A stretch of 64,000 nucleotides of DNA, from the NCBI RefSeq assembly GCF_017893965.1, contig NZ_CP054142.1, forward strand, positions 1,612,001 to 1,676,000. Reading direction: 5' to 3'. The DNA comes from Treponema parvum (GTDB taxonomy: Bacteria > Spirochaetota > Spirochaetia > Treponematales > Treponemataceae). Positions 37,155 through 46,161 of this stretch are shown here, in pieces. The position numbers were made by a program, and so were the translations under genes. Position 1 is the stretch's first letter, and each line of letters starts with the position of its first letter. A model generated the notes under the pieces. The model was not told the origin of the DNA and did not search any database. It saw only the letters and a program-made list of their open reading frames with translations.

Positions 37155-37901
37155 TTATTTCTTTTTGCCTTGGTTGGCGACGGCTTCCATTTTCGCCTTG
37201 AGGGCTTCCTGGTTGCCCAGATAGTATTTTTTAGATACTTTAAATTTGTCGTCAAATTCGTATACAAGAGGAGCGCCTGTAGGAATATTGACATTTATAA
37301 TTTCATCTTTGTCCAAACCGTCAAAATATTTTACAAGCGCGCGCAAAGAATTTCCGTGAGCCGCAATGATGACGCGTTTACCGGCCTTCATGTCTTTTTT
37401 AATCACGTCTTCAAAATAAGGAACTACACGTTCTATCGTCGTTTCAAGGCTTTCGTTTGCGGGAAGAAGGGATTTATCCACGTCCCTGTACATGGCCTGC
37501 TTTTTAGCGGAACGCTCGTCGTTGTCCTCAAGAGCGGGCGGTTTTATATCGAATGATCTTCGCCAGATTTTTACCTGCTCTTCGCCGTATTTGGCCGCAA
37601 CTTCGGATTTATTGAGTCCCTGCAAAGAACCGTAATGGCGCTCGTTAAGTTTCCATGTTTTAACGACAGGAAGCCAGTTTCTATCCATCTCGTCGAGTAT
37701 ATGATTAAGAGTATGGATCGCCCGCTTTAAATACGACGTATAGCAAACGTCAAAATCATATCCTTCCGCTTTCAAAAGCTTTCCAGCAGCCTTTGCCTCT
37801 TCATGTCCCTTTTCACTTAAATCCACATCCGTCCAGCCGGTAAAAAGATTTAATTTATTCCATTCGCTTTCACCGTGACGTACTAAAACCAGCTTTGTCA
37901 T
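37155..37901 (-). CDS. gpmA: 2,3-bisphosphoglycerate-dependent phosphoglycerate mutase
   Basis: A 248-residue glycolytic enzyme interconverting 3- and 2-phosphoglycerate. The phospho-acceptor motif is [10 protein letters not shown] at the N-terminus. [13 protein letters not shown], the RRSF region and the second histidine motif [15 protein letters not shown] follow, and the length is standard for dPGM. A GGAG ribosome site precedes the ATG. It stands alone on the minus strand, converging on the lipoprotein gene through repeat-rich sequence. The last residues (ANQGKKK) are basic, as in treponemal homologues. Confidence 0.96.
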   Translation of the reverse strand: MTKLVLVRHGESEWNKLNLFTGWTDVDLSEKGHEEAKAAGKLLKAEGYDFDVCYTSYLKRAIHTLNHILDEMDRNWLPVVKTWKLNERHYGSLQGLNKSEVAAKYGEEQVKIWRRSFDIKPPALEDNDERSAKKQAMYRDVDKSLLPANESLETTIERVVPYFEDVIKKDMKAGKRVIIAAHGNSLRALVKYFDGLDKDEIINVNIPTGAPLVYEFDDKFKVSKKYYLGNQEALKAKMEAVANQGKKK

Positions 37902-38002
37902 TGTCTTTCTCCGTGTTATAAAATCATTTAATGCTAACTATTTGATTTAAAAAAGTCAATCGCACGCCGTGTATCTGACTGCCGTGTATCGATAAAGGAA
38001 GA

Positions 38003-38788
38003 CTACGCTCCCGGCGGCGTCCTGACGTGCGCCGGTTTTACGCACGCATTGCAAACATAGCCCAAAGTATCTTTATTCTTATTGAAAAACAAAAACATCC
38101 TGCCGAATGCGGATCTGTTCTCTTTTTTTATTGCATTTCTTATTATGCGCAAAGTCTGCAAAATGCCTTCGTCGTGCAGCATCCCCGACGGGCTTAACAA
38201 TGTCATTTTTCCGTATTTTTGTGTAACGTCAAATCCGTTTGAACGGAATTTTTCTTTCCAGCCGTCAAGATCAAGGGGTTCGACGCTCACATTTATCGCC
38301 TTGCTCAGCCCGGAGCGAAGATCCTTTTGCTGCGACGGATCTTTTACAGTAAGGACCACATCTTGTGTCAAAAGCATTCCTCCGGGGCGCAATATGCGAA
38401 AATATTCTTTGAGAGCCTTATCTTTATTTTTGTCAGAGAGCATGGTAAGCATTGCCTCGTTTATAATAAGGTCGAAGCTTCCGTCCTTAAACGGCAAATC
38501 CTGTGCGTCGCCATAGACTGCGGAAAGCTTATTCTGAAGGCCGTTTTTTTTGATGTTTTCAGCCGCTTTTGAAAGAACGGCTTTATCAATATCGACTCCT
38601 GTAACGCTGCAGTTAAATCTCTTACTCAGACGGATCATCGTCCTGCCCGCGTTACACGCAACTTCAAGAATTTCAGTATCCGCCCGTATATTTGCCCGAT
38701 CGATAAGCCATTCGGTAGCGGCCGTTCCGCCGGGGCGCAATACGGTTTTGCCCAGCCGCGCTAAAAATACATGACCCGCTTCTATCAT
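38003..38788 (-). CDS. SAM-dependent class I methyltransferase
   Basis: A 261-residue enzyme. The SAM-binding motif I is ILEVACNAGRTMIRLSKRF, with the acidic strand-2 end VTGVDID, then GDAQDLPFKDGSFDLIINEA and the LRPGGMLLTQD strand. The substrate is not clear; resemblance is to the UbiE/arsenite-type small-molecule methylases. A GGAG site lies upstream. The downstream half (residues 150-261) is charged and may carry substrate specificity. It shares strand and short spacing (about 47 bases) with the cupin gene upstream, so the two may be co-transcribed. Confidence 0.8.
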   Translation of the reverse strand: MIEAGHVFLARLGKTVLRPGGTAATEWLIDRANIRADTEILEVACNAGRTMIRLSKRFNCSVTGVDIDKAVLSKAAENIKKNGLQNKLSAVYGDAQDLPFKDGSFDLIINEAMLTMLSDKNKDKALKEYFRILRPGGMLLTQDVVLTVKDPSQQKDLRSGLSKAINVSVEPLDLDGWKEKFRSNGFDVTQKYGKMTLLSPSGMLHDEGILQTLRIIRNAIKKENRSAFGRMFLFFNKNKDTLGYVCNACVKPAHVRTPPGA

Positions 38789-38835
38789 AAAACACTCCGC
38801 CCGCGCTCGTAAACCGACGTAAACGGCTCAGATTT

Positions 38836-39489
38836 TTAACCGCGGATAAGCAGCAGCGCCATTTTGAATTTACCTGCGGCCTTTACATAATGACTTCCGT
38901 TTTTATCAAATTTGAAGTTTTCCCCTTCGTGAATGCGGTATTCTTTTCCGCCGGAACCGATTATACCTTCGCCTTCGAGCCCGAACACGATAGCGTCGCC
39001 CGGAGCGGAATGTTCAGGAAGACCGGTTCCTTCGTCAAAGGACATGATCACAAATTTAGCCTTTTGATCGTCAACAAGATCCATGTTCACAACCTTCCCT
39101 TCTTTATAGGGAAGAAGATCCTTCAGTTTAAAAATTTCCGCGCTTTTTAAAATACTGTTCATAGCACACTCCTTAAAAAATATTATTTCAGAATACACGC
39201 ATCCTTTTTCAGTCTTTATTCCTACCGGTATATTTTGCGGTACGACAAAAATGTCTCCTTTTTTTAGGCCTTGACCATCGTCCGAAAGATAGAGGACTTT
39301 TGCGCCGCCTTCTTCGATCTTCCAAATTTTAGGATAGCCGTAGCTTTCAGGGCTTATGTTCGTCATAGCCGCAAGAGAAAACACCGTCATGCAGCAGGAA
39401 TTTCCCTGCAAAACGGTTTCAGATACGGTGCAGCCTTTCACGGTCTCGTTATCTTCAGCTATAGAAAATACTTGTCCGCTGTGCAGCAT
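38836..39489 (-). CDS. Two-domain cupin protein of unknown function
   Basis: A 217-residue bicupin. The N-terminal domain contains GDIFVVPQNIPVGIKTEKG. The C-terminal domain shows LPEHSAPGDAIVFGLEGEG and GENFKFDKNGSHYVKA, which carry the two cupin motifs with two His and a Glu able to bind a metal. Expected roles include metal-dependent sugar or acid binding, or sensing. GAGGAGG precedes the ATG. It lies between the methyltransferase and the DUF364-like gene on the same strand. No signal peptide is seen. Confidence 0.78.
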   Translation of the reverse strand: MLHSGQVFSIAEDNETVKGCTVSETVLQGNSCCMTVFSLAAMTNISPESYGYPKIWKIEEGGAKVLYLSDDGQGLKKGDIFVVPQNIPVGIKTEKGCVYSEIIFFKECAMNSILKSAEIFKLKDLLPYKEGKVVNMDLVDDQKAKFVIMSFDEGTGLPEHSAPGDAIVFGLEGEGIIGSGGKEYRIHEGENFKFDKNGSHYVKAAGKFKMALLLIRG

Positions 39490-39670
39490 GTTTCCTCCTC
39501 AAATTAAAAATTACGAATGTTCAGCCCCGAAACGGCAAAAACGTCCGCCTCGGAACGGCGAAACTTAAAAAAACTATTCGTTCCATAAAACCGCCGAATG
39601 ATTCATTTTATTCAGAACCGCGGTCGCACACGGACGTGCGACTTACAAGTAATCTCGGCATTCACACTAA

Positions 39671-40513
39671 TCAAACTTTTTTTTCAAGCTCATATATGTT
39701 CATATAATCAAATTCTTTATACGACTGATCCGGGCCGAGCGCCGCTTTAAGATATTTTTCCTTATCGATCAGCGTAGTGCTGAAAATATAGTTAAAACCA
39801 ATATCGAACAGATAATCGGGACAAAGTTCACAGCTTGGGCCGTAAATTCCTATTATATTTGCGTTTTTGCAAGCTTTAAGCAATTTCATATACGAATCGT
39901 TTACAATAGTGCTGCCCGACATGATTACGATATCAAGTTCCGCCAAAAGATCCGCAAATTCTACGGCGTTGCGTCCCAAATGCCACAAGATACTGTCCGG
40001 ATAACAACGTAAGCCGTCTTTGCACCTGTAGCTTAAAATTTGCTCCGGCGAGCGTAAGTCGAATACGTGAAATTCTCCGCATCTATTTAAAAAACGGTTG
40101 ATATAAACGCCGAATCCTATAAGTCCTATCTTTTTGCCTTCCGTAGGATAATTAAAATTAAGCCCTTCCGTTCTGGAAATTCCGCGGCGCTTCAAAAGTT
40201 TTACACTGTTTAACGGCTTGCTCATAAGACTGCTTAAACTCACGATCAGATTTCTAAGGCGAACATCTTTTTTTTCAAGCAACCGTTCAATGCATAAGTC
40301 CACGGGATTTCCGTAAAGGTTTTTTGCAATTTTTTCGTACTGCTCCAAATCAAGAGCATGCCCGGCGCGAAGCGCAAGGCTCATATTTTCTGACGTATCC
40401 GCCGTCATAATCCAGCGGAATCCGACAATGAGTTCGTCAAAGACCGGCACATTCAATGCAAATTTTTTATAATAATTTCGATTTATATCAAGAATTCTCT
40501 TTAAATCATCCAT
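39671..40513 (-). CDS. DUF364-like putative metal-chelation protein
   Basis: A protein of about 280 residues. The middle and C-terminal part has a Rossmann-like fold: GKKIGLIGFGVYIN, then an acidic strand end FHVFDLRS, ADLLAELDIVIMSGSTIVN and the motif GIYGPSCELCPDYLFDIG, as in the DUF364/DUF4213 family whose members are suggested to bind heavy metals. Two cysteines (CELC) are present. I choose the ATG at 40513, after a GGGAG site; a GTG four codons earlier abuts that site. It precedes the cupin and methyltransferase and is near a Crp/Fnr regulator, a frequent setting for this family. Confidence 0.7.
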   Translation of the reverse strand: MDDLKRILDINRNYYKKFALNVPVFDELIVGFRWIMTADTSENMSLALRAGHALDLEQYEKIAKNLYGNPVDLCIERLLEKKDVRLRNLIVSLSSLMSKPLNSVKLLKRRGISRTEGLNFNYPTEGKKIGLIGFGVYINRFLNRCGEFHVFDLRSPEQILSYRCKDGLRCYPDSILWHLGRNAVEFADLLAELDIVIMSGSTIVNDSYMKLLKACKNANIIGIYGPSCELCPDYLFDIGFNYIFSTTLIDKEKYLKAALGPDQSYKEFDYMNIYELEKKV

Positions 40514-40761
40514 AAATTTTCGCACTCCCTGCGTTCGTTCTTAAAAAAACGACATGCGAAGAAATTTCAATTTCCGAGAATGCCGTTTTCGTGCGCAAAA
40601 TACGCGCAAGTTAGCCGTAATTAACTAATATCAGATTTAGCGAAGAGAATCCGTTGCCTGTGCAACAAGCGGCATGTTTTTAGCGATTTTTAGTAATTTT
40701 CGGCGATTTGCAGCAATTTGCCCATAATAAACTGCATAAACCGCGGCTGCGAACGGCAATT

Positions 40762-41424
40762 CTACAGCAAAGTTATTTTTTTACCTTCAAGTTTTATGAT
40801 CTTTTCTTTATTCATCCGCCCCAATTCCCTTGAAACGGCGCTTCGATCCGCACAGATAAATTGAGCAAGTTTTTCCCGCGTAAATGGAATTACAAACGGA
40901 TTTTTATTCAACGTTCGGCTTGTAACATTCAGATAAAATAAAATTTTACTGCGCAACGAAGTTTGAATGAGCAGTTGTATCTTCATGTTAAGCTGCTGGG
41001 CGTCAAGCGCCATTTCCTTTAAAATATTTTCCAAAACGATAACTCTATAAGGACAGGTGCAGCGCTCGTATTGTTGTCCGCCGGGCATACGGATAAAAAG
41101 CACCTTTGTTTTTCCCACACTTACCATTCTAAGAAAACGATTGGGCTCCCGCAAATAACACAGAGCCGCGCCGAATAATTCCCCTTTACCGACCTGCTTT
41201 AAAAGGACAACCTTTCCGTCTATTCCCACATGCTCTATGTTTACTTCTCCACTTATGAGAATTCCCATGTACGAAACCGTATCATCAAAATTGTACACTT
41301 CCTGCCCGTCGTCAAAAGACTTATAAAATCCCCTGAGACATGCGATAGCTTTATCAATATCTTGAACGGGAATTCCTTTAAATATTTCAGTATGAGACAA
41401 AAACAAATTGTAAATATTCAGCAT
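40762..41424 (-). CDS. Crp/Fnr-family transcriptional regulator
   Basis: A 220-residue regulator with an N-terminal cyclic-nucleotide-type beta roll (YMGILISGEVNIEHVG, GKGELFGAALCYL) and a C-terminal winged helix (REKLAQFICADRSAVSRELG). The N-terminal FNR four-cysteine cluster is not visible; a short CTCPY lies before the dimerisation helix. I start at the ATG at 41424 with AGGTG eight bases upstream; a TTG nine codons earlier is weaker. It is divergent from the ABC importer operon, with a palindrome between, and upstream of the DUF364/cupin/methyltransferase run. The effector is unknown. Confidence 0.88.
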   Translation of the reverse strand: MLNIYNLFLSHTEIFKGIPVQDIDKAIACLRGFYKSFDDGQEVYNFDDTVSYMGILISGEVNIEHVGIDGKVVLLKQVGKGELFGAALCYLREPNRFLRMVSVGKTKVLFIRMPGGQQYERCTCPYRVIVLENILKEMALDAQQLNMKIQLLIQTSLRSKILFYLNVTSRTLNKNPFVIPFTREKLAQFICADRSAVSRELGRMNKEKIIKLEGKKITLL

Positions 41425-41462
41425 ATTCAGCACCTGTTGTTGCGGCGGCAACAGAACACATC

Positions 41463-41478
41463 GTTAGCTTATGCTAAC
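41463..41478. promoter_or_regulatory. Palindrome between the Crp/Fnr gene and the ABC importer
   Basis: GTTAGC TTAT GCTAAC is a perfect 6-base inverted repeat with a four-base centre, in the 87-base divergent promoter gap. Two-fold symmetry and position fit an operator, perhaps for the neighbouring Crp/Fnr protein, although it is not a classical TGTGA or TTGAT box. Confidence 0.45.
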
Positions 41479-41511
41479 TTTAGATTGATGTCAATAATCA
41501 GGAGGATTATG

Positions 41512-42486
41512 ATGAAAAAAATACTTTTACTGACAATCACGCTTTTTATTGCGTTGAATTTTACAGGGTTTTCAGCGCCTGAAAACAAAAACAGCGGCGC
41601 AAAGACGACTATTCGCGTAGGCATTCCGAAGGCGCCTCCGGCTCTGCCGATTCTTCGCATGATAGATTCTCAAGCGATGGGCAAAAATGTAGAAATAAAT
41701 TTTACAATCTGGGACGCACCCGAAAAACTTATCGCAATGGTGCAAAGCAGCGACTTCGATATGTTCGCCTTTCCTCTGACGGTAGTAGCCAAGCTGTATA
41801 ACAGAGGCGTTCCCGTAACGCTCACGAACGTGAACACCTGGGGAGTTACATATTTTTTGACGACGGATCCCGATTTTAAGAATTGGTCCGACCTTAAAAA
41901 CAAGACCGTGTACGTTCCTCTTCAGTCGTCTCCGCCGGACGTCATTACGCAGTTTTTTATGAAAAAAGCGGGTCTCACTCCCAAAAAAGACGTTACGATT
42001 ATTTACGCTTCAATAGCGGAAGTCGGCCAAATGATGGCGGCAGGAAAGGCGCAGTATATTACTATGATAGAGCCGCAGGTAACTTCCGTCCTTATGCAAA
42101 ACAAAAATGCGCGAGTCGCATTTTCTTTTGAAGACGAATGGAAAAAATTTACCGACAACAGCACTATCATTCCGAACGCAGGTTTCGGAGCCAAAACAAA
42201 ATTTGTAAAAGAAAATCCGGAACTGACAAAGCAGTTCGAACAGGAATACGAAAAGGCTTTAAATTGGGTGCTCGCGAATCCCGACAAAGCGGCGTCTCTT
42301 GCGGAAGAGAAGCTCGGCCTAAAAGCTCCCGTAGTGCAAAAGGCAATTCCGCGCATGGGACTCACCTATAAAAACGCGTATGACGCAAAAGCCGATCTCG
42401 AGCAGTTTTGGCAACTGCTAGTCGATTTTGATCCCGCGACGATAGGCGGCAAGGTTCCTGATGAAACTCTCCTCTATAAGAAATAG
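41512..42486 (+). CDS. Periplasmic substrate-binding protein of a NitT/TauT-type ABC importer
   Basis: A 324-residue secreted receptor with signal peptide MKKILLLTITLFIALNFTG and cleavage near FSA. Body motifs are RVGIPKAPPALPILRMI, DMFAFPLTVVAKLYNRGVP and the hinge region WSDLKNKTVYVPLQSSPPD, typical of the SsuA/NMT1-like group for sulfonates, nitrate, bicarbonate or pyrimidines. GGAGG at 41501-41505 favours the ATG at 41512 (an adjacent ATG at 41509 is possible). The permease starts before its stop (26-base overlap). The substrate is uncertain; DUF364 and a Crp/Fnr regulator nearby hint at a metal- or sulfur-linked compound. Confidence 0.85.
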   Translation: MKKILLLTITLFIALNFTGFSAPENKNSGAKTTIRVGIPKAPPALPILRMIDSQAMGKNVEINFTIWDAPEKLIAMVQSSDFDMFAFPLTVVAKLYNRGVPVTLTNVNTWGVTYFLTTDPDFKNWSDLKNKTVYVPLQSSPPDVITQFFMKKAGLTPKKDVTIIYASIAEVGQMMAAGKAQYITMIEPQVTSVLMQNKNARVAFSFEDEWKKFTDNSTIIPNAGFGAKTKFVKENPELTKQFEQEYEKALNWVLANPDKAASLAEEKLGLKAPVVQKAIPRMGLTYKNAYDAKADLEQFWQLLVDFDPATIGGKVPDETLLYKK

Positions 42487-43195
42487 AATTATAGCCGCGC
42501 TTTTCATGCTATTTGTATGGTGGGTACTCTCGTTGGCGTACCCGCCGCTGATAATACCGGATATTTCTGCGGTTGCCGAAAAGCTTGTACAAATCATATC
42601 CGATAAAGACACGACAAAAGAAGCGGGCAGAACTCTCGTCCGTCTTTTAGCGGGGTTATTTTTCGGTATGGCGACCGGCGGCGCCGCCGGTTACGTATGC
42701 GGCGTATGTAAAACATGTAGGGAATTATTTAAACCGGTACTTGGCGTTTTACAGGTTGTGCCGCCGGTCGCGCTCTTGGTGCTTGCCATAATATGGTTCG
42801 GCTTCAACGGGAAACCGGCCGTCGTTATAGCTGCGGTTTCAGTATTTCCGATCACGGCCATTACGGTACAGGAAGCCATACTTCACATAGACCGAAAACT
42901 TGTCGAAATGGGCAAGGTGTTCAAATATACTAAAAAACAGCAGCTTTTTTTGATCACGTGGCCGTCCATAAAACCGCGCTTTTATTCCGGCTTGAGGATC
43001 GCATTGGGAACGGCTTCAAAAACCGTCGTCATGGGAGAAGTTCTTACCACTTCCACGGGCATTGGAGGGCAGATCGTTACCGCAAGGCTTAATATCGAAC
43101 CTGAAACCATAATAGCTTGGACGGTAATTTCCGTGTGCATGTATTATCTTCTTGACGCGACAGTCAATCTCTTATTCCCTTCAAGGAGAACTTAA
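42461..43195 (+). CDS. ABC transporter permease, SsuC/TauC type
   Basis: A 244-residue membrane protein with six predicted helices and the BPD-permease coupling motif EMGKVFKYTKKQQLFLITWP, followed by GLRIALGTASKTVVMGE. It belongs to the NitT/TauT permease family. Its start lies inside the end of the receptor gene, so the two are translated together. It passes substrate from the binding protein across the inner membrane using the ATPase encoded next. Confidence 0.9.
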   Translation: MKLSSIRNRIIAALFMLFVWWVLSLAYPPLIIPDISAVAEKLVQIISDKDTTKEAGRTLVRLLAGLFFGMATGGAAGYVCGVCKTCRELFKPVLGVLQVVPPVALLVLAIIWFGFNGKPAVVIAAVSVFPITAITVQEAILHIDRKLVEMGKVFKYTKKQQLFLITWPSIKPRFYSGLRIALGTASKTVVMGEVLTTSTGIGGQIVTARLNIEPETIIAWTVISVCMYYLLDATVNLLFPSRRT

Positions 43196-43197
43196 AA

Positions 43198-43878
43198 GTG
43201 GTTTCCGTAGCAAACATAAAAAAAACATACAATAGCAAAATCGTCATCGAAGATCTTTCTCTTTCCGTAAAGGCCGGAGATCTTGCGGTCATAGTAGGGC
43301 CTTCGGGCTGCGGAAAATCGACGCTTCTAAACATCATTGCAGGCCTTGATCAAAATTACGAAGGGAAGCTGCAAACATCGGGAAAAAAGATCGGCTACGT
43401 TTTTCAGGAAGACCGCGTGCTGCCGTGGCTTACAGTCTTTCAGAACATAAAATCCGTAAATCCTTCGGGAGAAGACGACGTGGTTCAGCATTTTATAGAT
43501 GCGGCAGGTCTTACCGGGTTTGAAAAATATTATCCCGACGAACTGAGCGGAGGCATGAGGCAGCGCTGTTCCATCGCACGGGCGTTGTATTACGGAAGCG
43601 ACATTCTTCTTATGGACGAACCGTTTAAATCGCTCGACTATGTGATAAGGCAAAAAATGATCTCGGATCTGCTTAAAATACACGAAGAAGAAAAAAACAC
43701 GATATTGTTCGTCACTCATGATATTGAAGAAGCCCTTACCGTCGCCGACACAGTCTTCGTATTAAAAAAAGACCCGTGTAGGCTGGCGGACACAATAAAC
43801 ATGAAAACAGGATCATCGTGGTCCGCCGAAAAAAAACAGCAATTAAAAGAGAAAATTCTAAAACTGATCGCAGCCTAG
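43198..43878 (+). CDS. ABC transporter ATP-binding protein, SsuB/TauB type
   Basis: A 226-residue ATPase with Walker A GPSGCGKST, Q-loop GYVFQEDRVLPW, signature LSGGMRQR, Walker B ILLMDEPFKSLD and the switch histidine VTHDIEEA. The start codon is GTG, with AGGAG about nine bases before it. Spacing to the permease is two bases. It ends three bases before the convergent symporter gene, so no room remains for a separate terminator. Confidence 0.93.
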   Translation: MVSVANIKKTYNSKIVIEDLSLSVKAGDLAVIVGPSGCGKSTLLNIIAGLDQNYEGKLQTSGKKIGYVFQEDRVLPWLTVFQNIKSVNPSGEDDVVQHFIDAAGLTGFEKYYPDELSGGMRQRCSIARALYYGSDILLMDEPFKSLDYVIRQKMISDLLKIHEEEKNTILFVTHDIEEALTVADTVFVLKKDPCRLADTINMKTGSSWSAEKKQQLKEKILKLIAA

Positions 43879-43881
43879 GGA

Positions 43882-45255
43882 TTAAAAGTTAAAAGTGTCT
43901 TTTAGTCCTATAACGAAAATACATATTATTATGATCGGAAGAACATAGGCCATGTACGGACGGAGCCACTTCGGCATCTTAATTCCTTCACCCGTATTCG
44001 CTTCGTCAATAAAATTTTTCCATCCCCATCCGCCCTTGTACATACAAAACAGTAAATAAATCAAGGATCCTAACGGCAAAACTATATTGCTTACCAAAAA
44101 ATCTTCAAAGTCCAGAACGGAAGAATTCCCCCCAAGCGGATGAATGCCTGAAAGCAAGTTAAATCCCAGCGCGCACGGAAGGGAAAGTACGGTTAAAAGA
44201 GCAATATTCGTAAACGAAACCTTTTTTCTGGAACATCCCGTAAGGTCCATACAGCAGGAAATTATGTTTTCGAACACTGCGATAACGGTAGAAAACGCCG
44301 CAAACGCCATAAAGATAAAAAACAAACTGCCCCAGAAACGCCCTAAAGGCATATGATTAAAAATATTGGGCAATGTTATAAAAACAAGATTCGGACCGCT
44401 GTCCGCCTTTACGCCGAAAGAGTAACATGCAGGAAAGATCACAAGGCCTGCAAAAACCGCCACAAAGGTATCAAGAGCCGCTACGCGGACGGATTCTCCG
44501 AAAAGGGTGTGCTTTTTATCCACATAGCTTCCGAAGATCGCCATCGCGCCGATTCCCAAGCTTAAAGTAAAAAAAGACTGGTTCATCGCTGCGACGATCG
44601 TCGCGCCTATTCCAACCTGATACATACGCTTAAAGTCGGGAAGAAGATAAAATTTCAATCCTTCCATGCCGCCGGGCAAAAGTATGCTGTTCACCGCCAG
44701 AGCGACAATTAAAACTATGAGAGCCGTCATCATGATTTTTGTGACCTTTTCTATGCCGCTGCGTAACCCCATGGAACATATTAAAAAGCCTGCAACGATA
44801 ACTACGACCATCCACAACACCATTACGGACGGCTGCCCGAGCATACCCCCGAAAACCTTTGCAACCTGTTCTACATCTTTACCTTTAAAGCTTCCTGTCG
44901 CAGTAAGATAAAAATAATGCAGCATCCAACCGGTAACTGTCGTATAAAACATCATTAGAAGATAGTTGCCCGCCATCGCAAAATATCCTTGCAAATGCCA
45001 TTTTTGTCCCGAACGCTGCAAAACCTTTGTGCCTAAAAGAGGACTTTTTCGGCTGGCGCGGCCTACGGAAAATTCCATTGTCATAAGCGGAATTCCCATG
45101 ATCACAAGAAAAAACAAATAAACCAAAACAAAGGCTCCGCCGCCGTACAATCCTGTTATGTACGGAAACTTCCATACGTTACCGATTCCTACGGCGCATC
45201 CCGCAGAAAGCAAAATAAAACCCAGCCGGGAACCTAAAGTCTCTCTTTCTTTCAT
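43882..45255 (-). CDS. Sodium:neurotransmitter symporter (SNF) family protein
   Basis: A 457-residue polytopic protein with about 11-12 membrane helices. The family signature GFILLSAGCAVGIGNVWKFP, with the unwound first helix that binds sodium and the amino acid, is intact, and GGGAFVLVYLFF follows. Bacterial members such as MhsT and TnaT import hydrophobic amino acids with Na+. The sodium gradient produced by the oxaloacetate decarboxylase encoded in this window could drive it. A GGAG site precedes the ATG. It converges on the ABC importer operon. Confidence 0.93.
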   Translation of the reverse strand: MKERETLGSRLGFILLSAGCAVGIGNVWKFPYITGLYGGGAFVLVYLFFLVIMGIPLMTMEFSVGRASRKSPLLGTKVLQRSGQKWHLQGYFAMAGNYLLMMFYTTVTGWMLHYFYLTATGSFKGKDVEQVAKVFGGMLGQPSVMVLWMVVVIVAGFLICSMGLRSGIEKVTKIMMTALIVLIVALAVNSILLPGGMEGLKFYLLPDFKRMYQVGIGATIVAAMNQSFFTLSLGIGAMAIFGSYVDKKHTLFGESVRVAALDTFVAVFAGLVIFPACYSFGVKADSGPNLVFITLPNIFNHMPLGRFWGSLFFIFMAFAAFSTVIAVFENIISCCMDLTGCSRKKVSFTNIALLTVLSLPCALGFNLLSGIHPLGGNSSVLDFEDFLVSNIVLPLGSLIYLLFCMYKGGWGWKNFIDEANTGEGIKMPKWLRPYMAYVLPIIIICIFVIGLKDTFNF

Positions 45256-45336
45256 AAAACATCTCCAAAACTATTATGCTTATCACATTTACCGCAATAA
45301 CGGCAAGCTGTGCAAGGGTAACCGTTTATTTAAGGA

Positions 45337-46122
45337 TTATAAAGTTTTTTCGGATAAAATTCTCCTGTAAAGAATTTCATCCTGTTCGGAAAACACATTG
45401 AATATGACTTTTATGCCGCTTTTGGAACTCGCCTTGTAAGAATTTACCGTCTCGACGGCGATCTGAGCCGCGCTTTCTTTAGGAAAATGAAATACTCCCG
45501 TAGAAATACAGCAAAAAGCGATGCTTAAAACTTTGTTTTCTTCCGCAACTTTTAAGCAGGACGAATAGCATGACGACAACATCCTTCGATCGTTTTGGGT
45601 GAGCGTTCCGCGGATAATGGGGCCGACGGTATGAATTACGTATTTGCTCGGAAGATTAAAGGCCGGCGTAATCTTTGCATGCCCCGTAGGTTCTTCATGC
45701 CCCTGTTTTTTCATCATGTCGCCGCAATAAAGGCGCAGCTGCATCCCTGCAAACGTGTGAATACAGTTATCGATGCAAAGGTGGCATGGAACATAGCACC
45801 CCGTCATTCCGCTGTTCGCCGCATTTACTATGGCGTCGCATTGCAGCAAGGTAATATCGCCTCTCCATACGTAAATATCCTTTTGAATCGGATCGAGATC
45901 CGAGAGCTTTACCACATTTTTATGTGAAAGTTCTTCGGCAAGATATTCGTCCTGAACCTTAAGAACGTCGCGTTCAAGCGGCGCGGCTTCACGCACATTC
46001 ATGAGCGAACGCAAGAGTTTTTTCTGTCCGTCTTCATCGGAAGGGATCCGCACATCGCTGTAATCTTTATTTTCATAAATCAATTTATTTATCAAAAATA
46101 AACGGCGTTCGCTTTGATTCAT
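45337..46122 (-). CDS. Zinc-type macrodomain protein-ADP-ribose hydrolase
   Basis: A 261-residue protein. After an N-terminal helical region of about 85 residues (starting MNQSERRLFLINKLIYEN) comes a macrodomain: WRGDITLLQCDAIVNAANSG, then the zinc-binding segment CYVPCHLCIDNCIHTFAG typical of the Zn-macro class, then GHAKITPAFNLPSKYVIHTVGP and CCISTGVFHFP. Relatives remove ADP-ribose from protein targets and often sit beside a SirTM sirtuin, which is absent here. The longer frame upstream is rejected because MNQSERR is preceded by a TCGACA-17-TATACT promoter. Confidence 0.88.
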   Translation of the reverse strand: MNQSERRLFLINKLIYENKDYSDVRIPSDEDGQKKLLRSLMNVREAAPLERDVLKVQDEYLAEELSHKNVVKLSDLDPIQKDIYVWRGDITLLQCDAIVNAANSGMTGCYVPCHLCIDNCIHTFAGMQLRLYCGDMMKKQGHEEPTGHAKITPAFNLPSKYVIHTVGPIIRGTLTQNDRRMLSSCYSSCLKVAEENKVLSIAFCCISTGVFHFPKESAAQIAVETVNSYKASSKSGIKVIFNVFSEQDEILYRRILSEKTL

Positions 46123-46132
46123 AATAAATCTA

Positions 46133-46161
46133 AGTATACGATTATCGGGGATAAGTGTCGA
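46133..46161 (-). promoter_or_regulatory. Promoter of the macrodomain gene
   Basis: On the minus strand TCGACA (46156-46161), 17 bases, then TATACT (46133-46138) end ten bases before the ATG. This near-consensus promoter would start transcription within a few bases of the start codon. No ribosome site is seen. The rest of the divergent gap to 46455 holds no supported gene. Confidence 0.5.
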
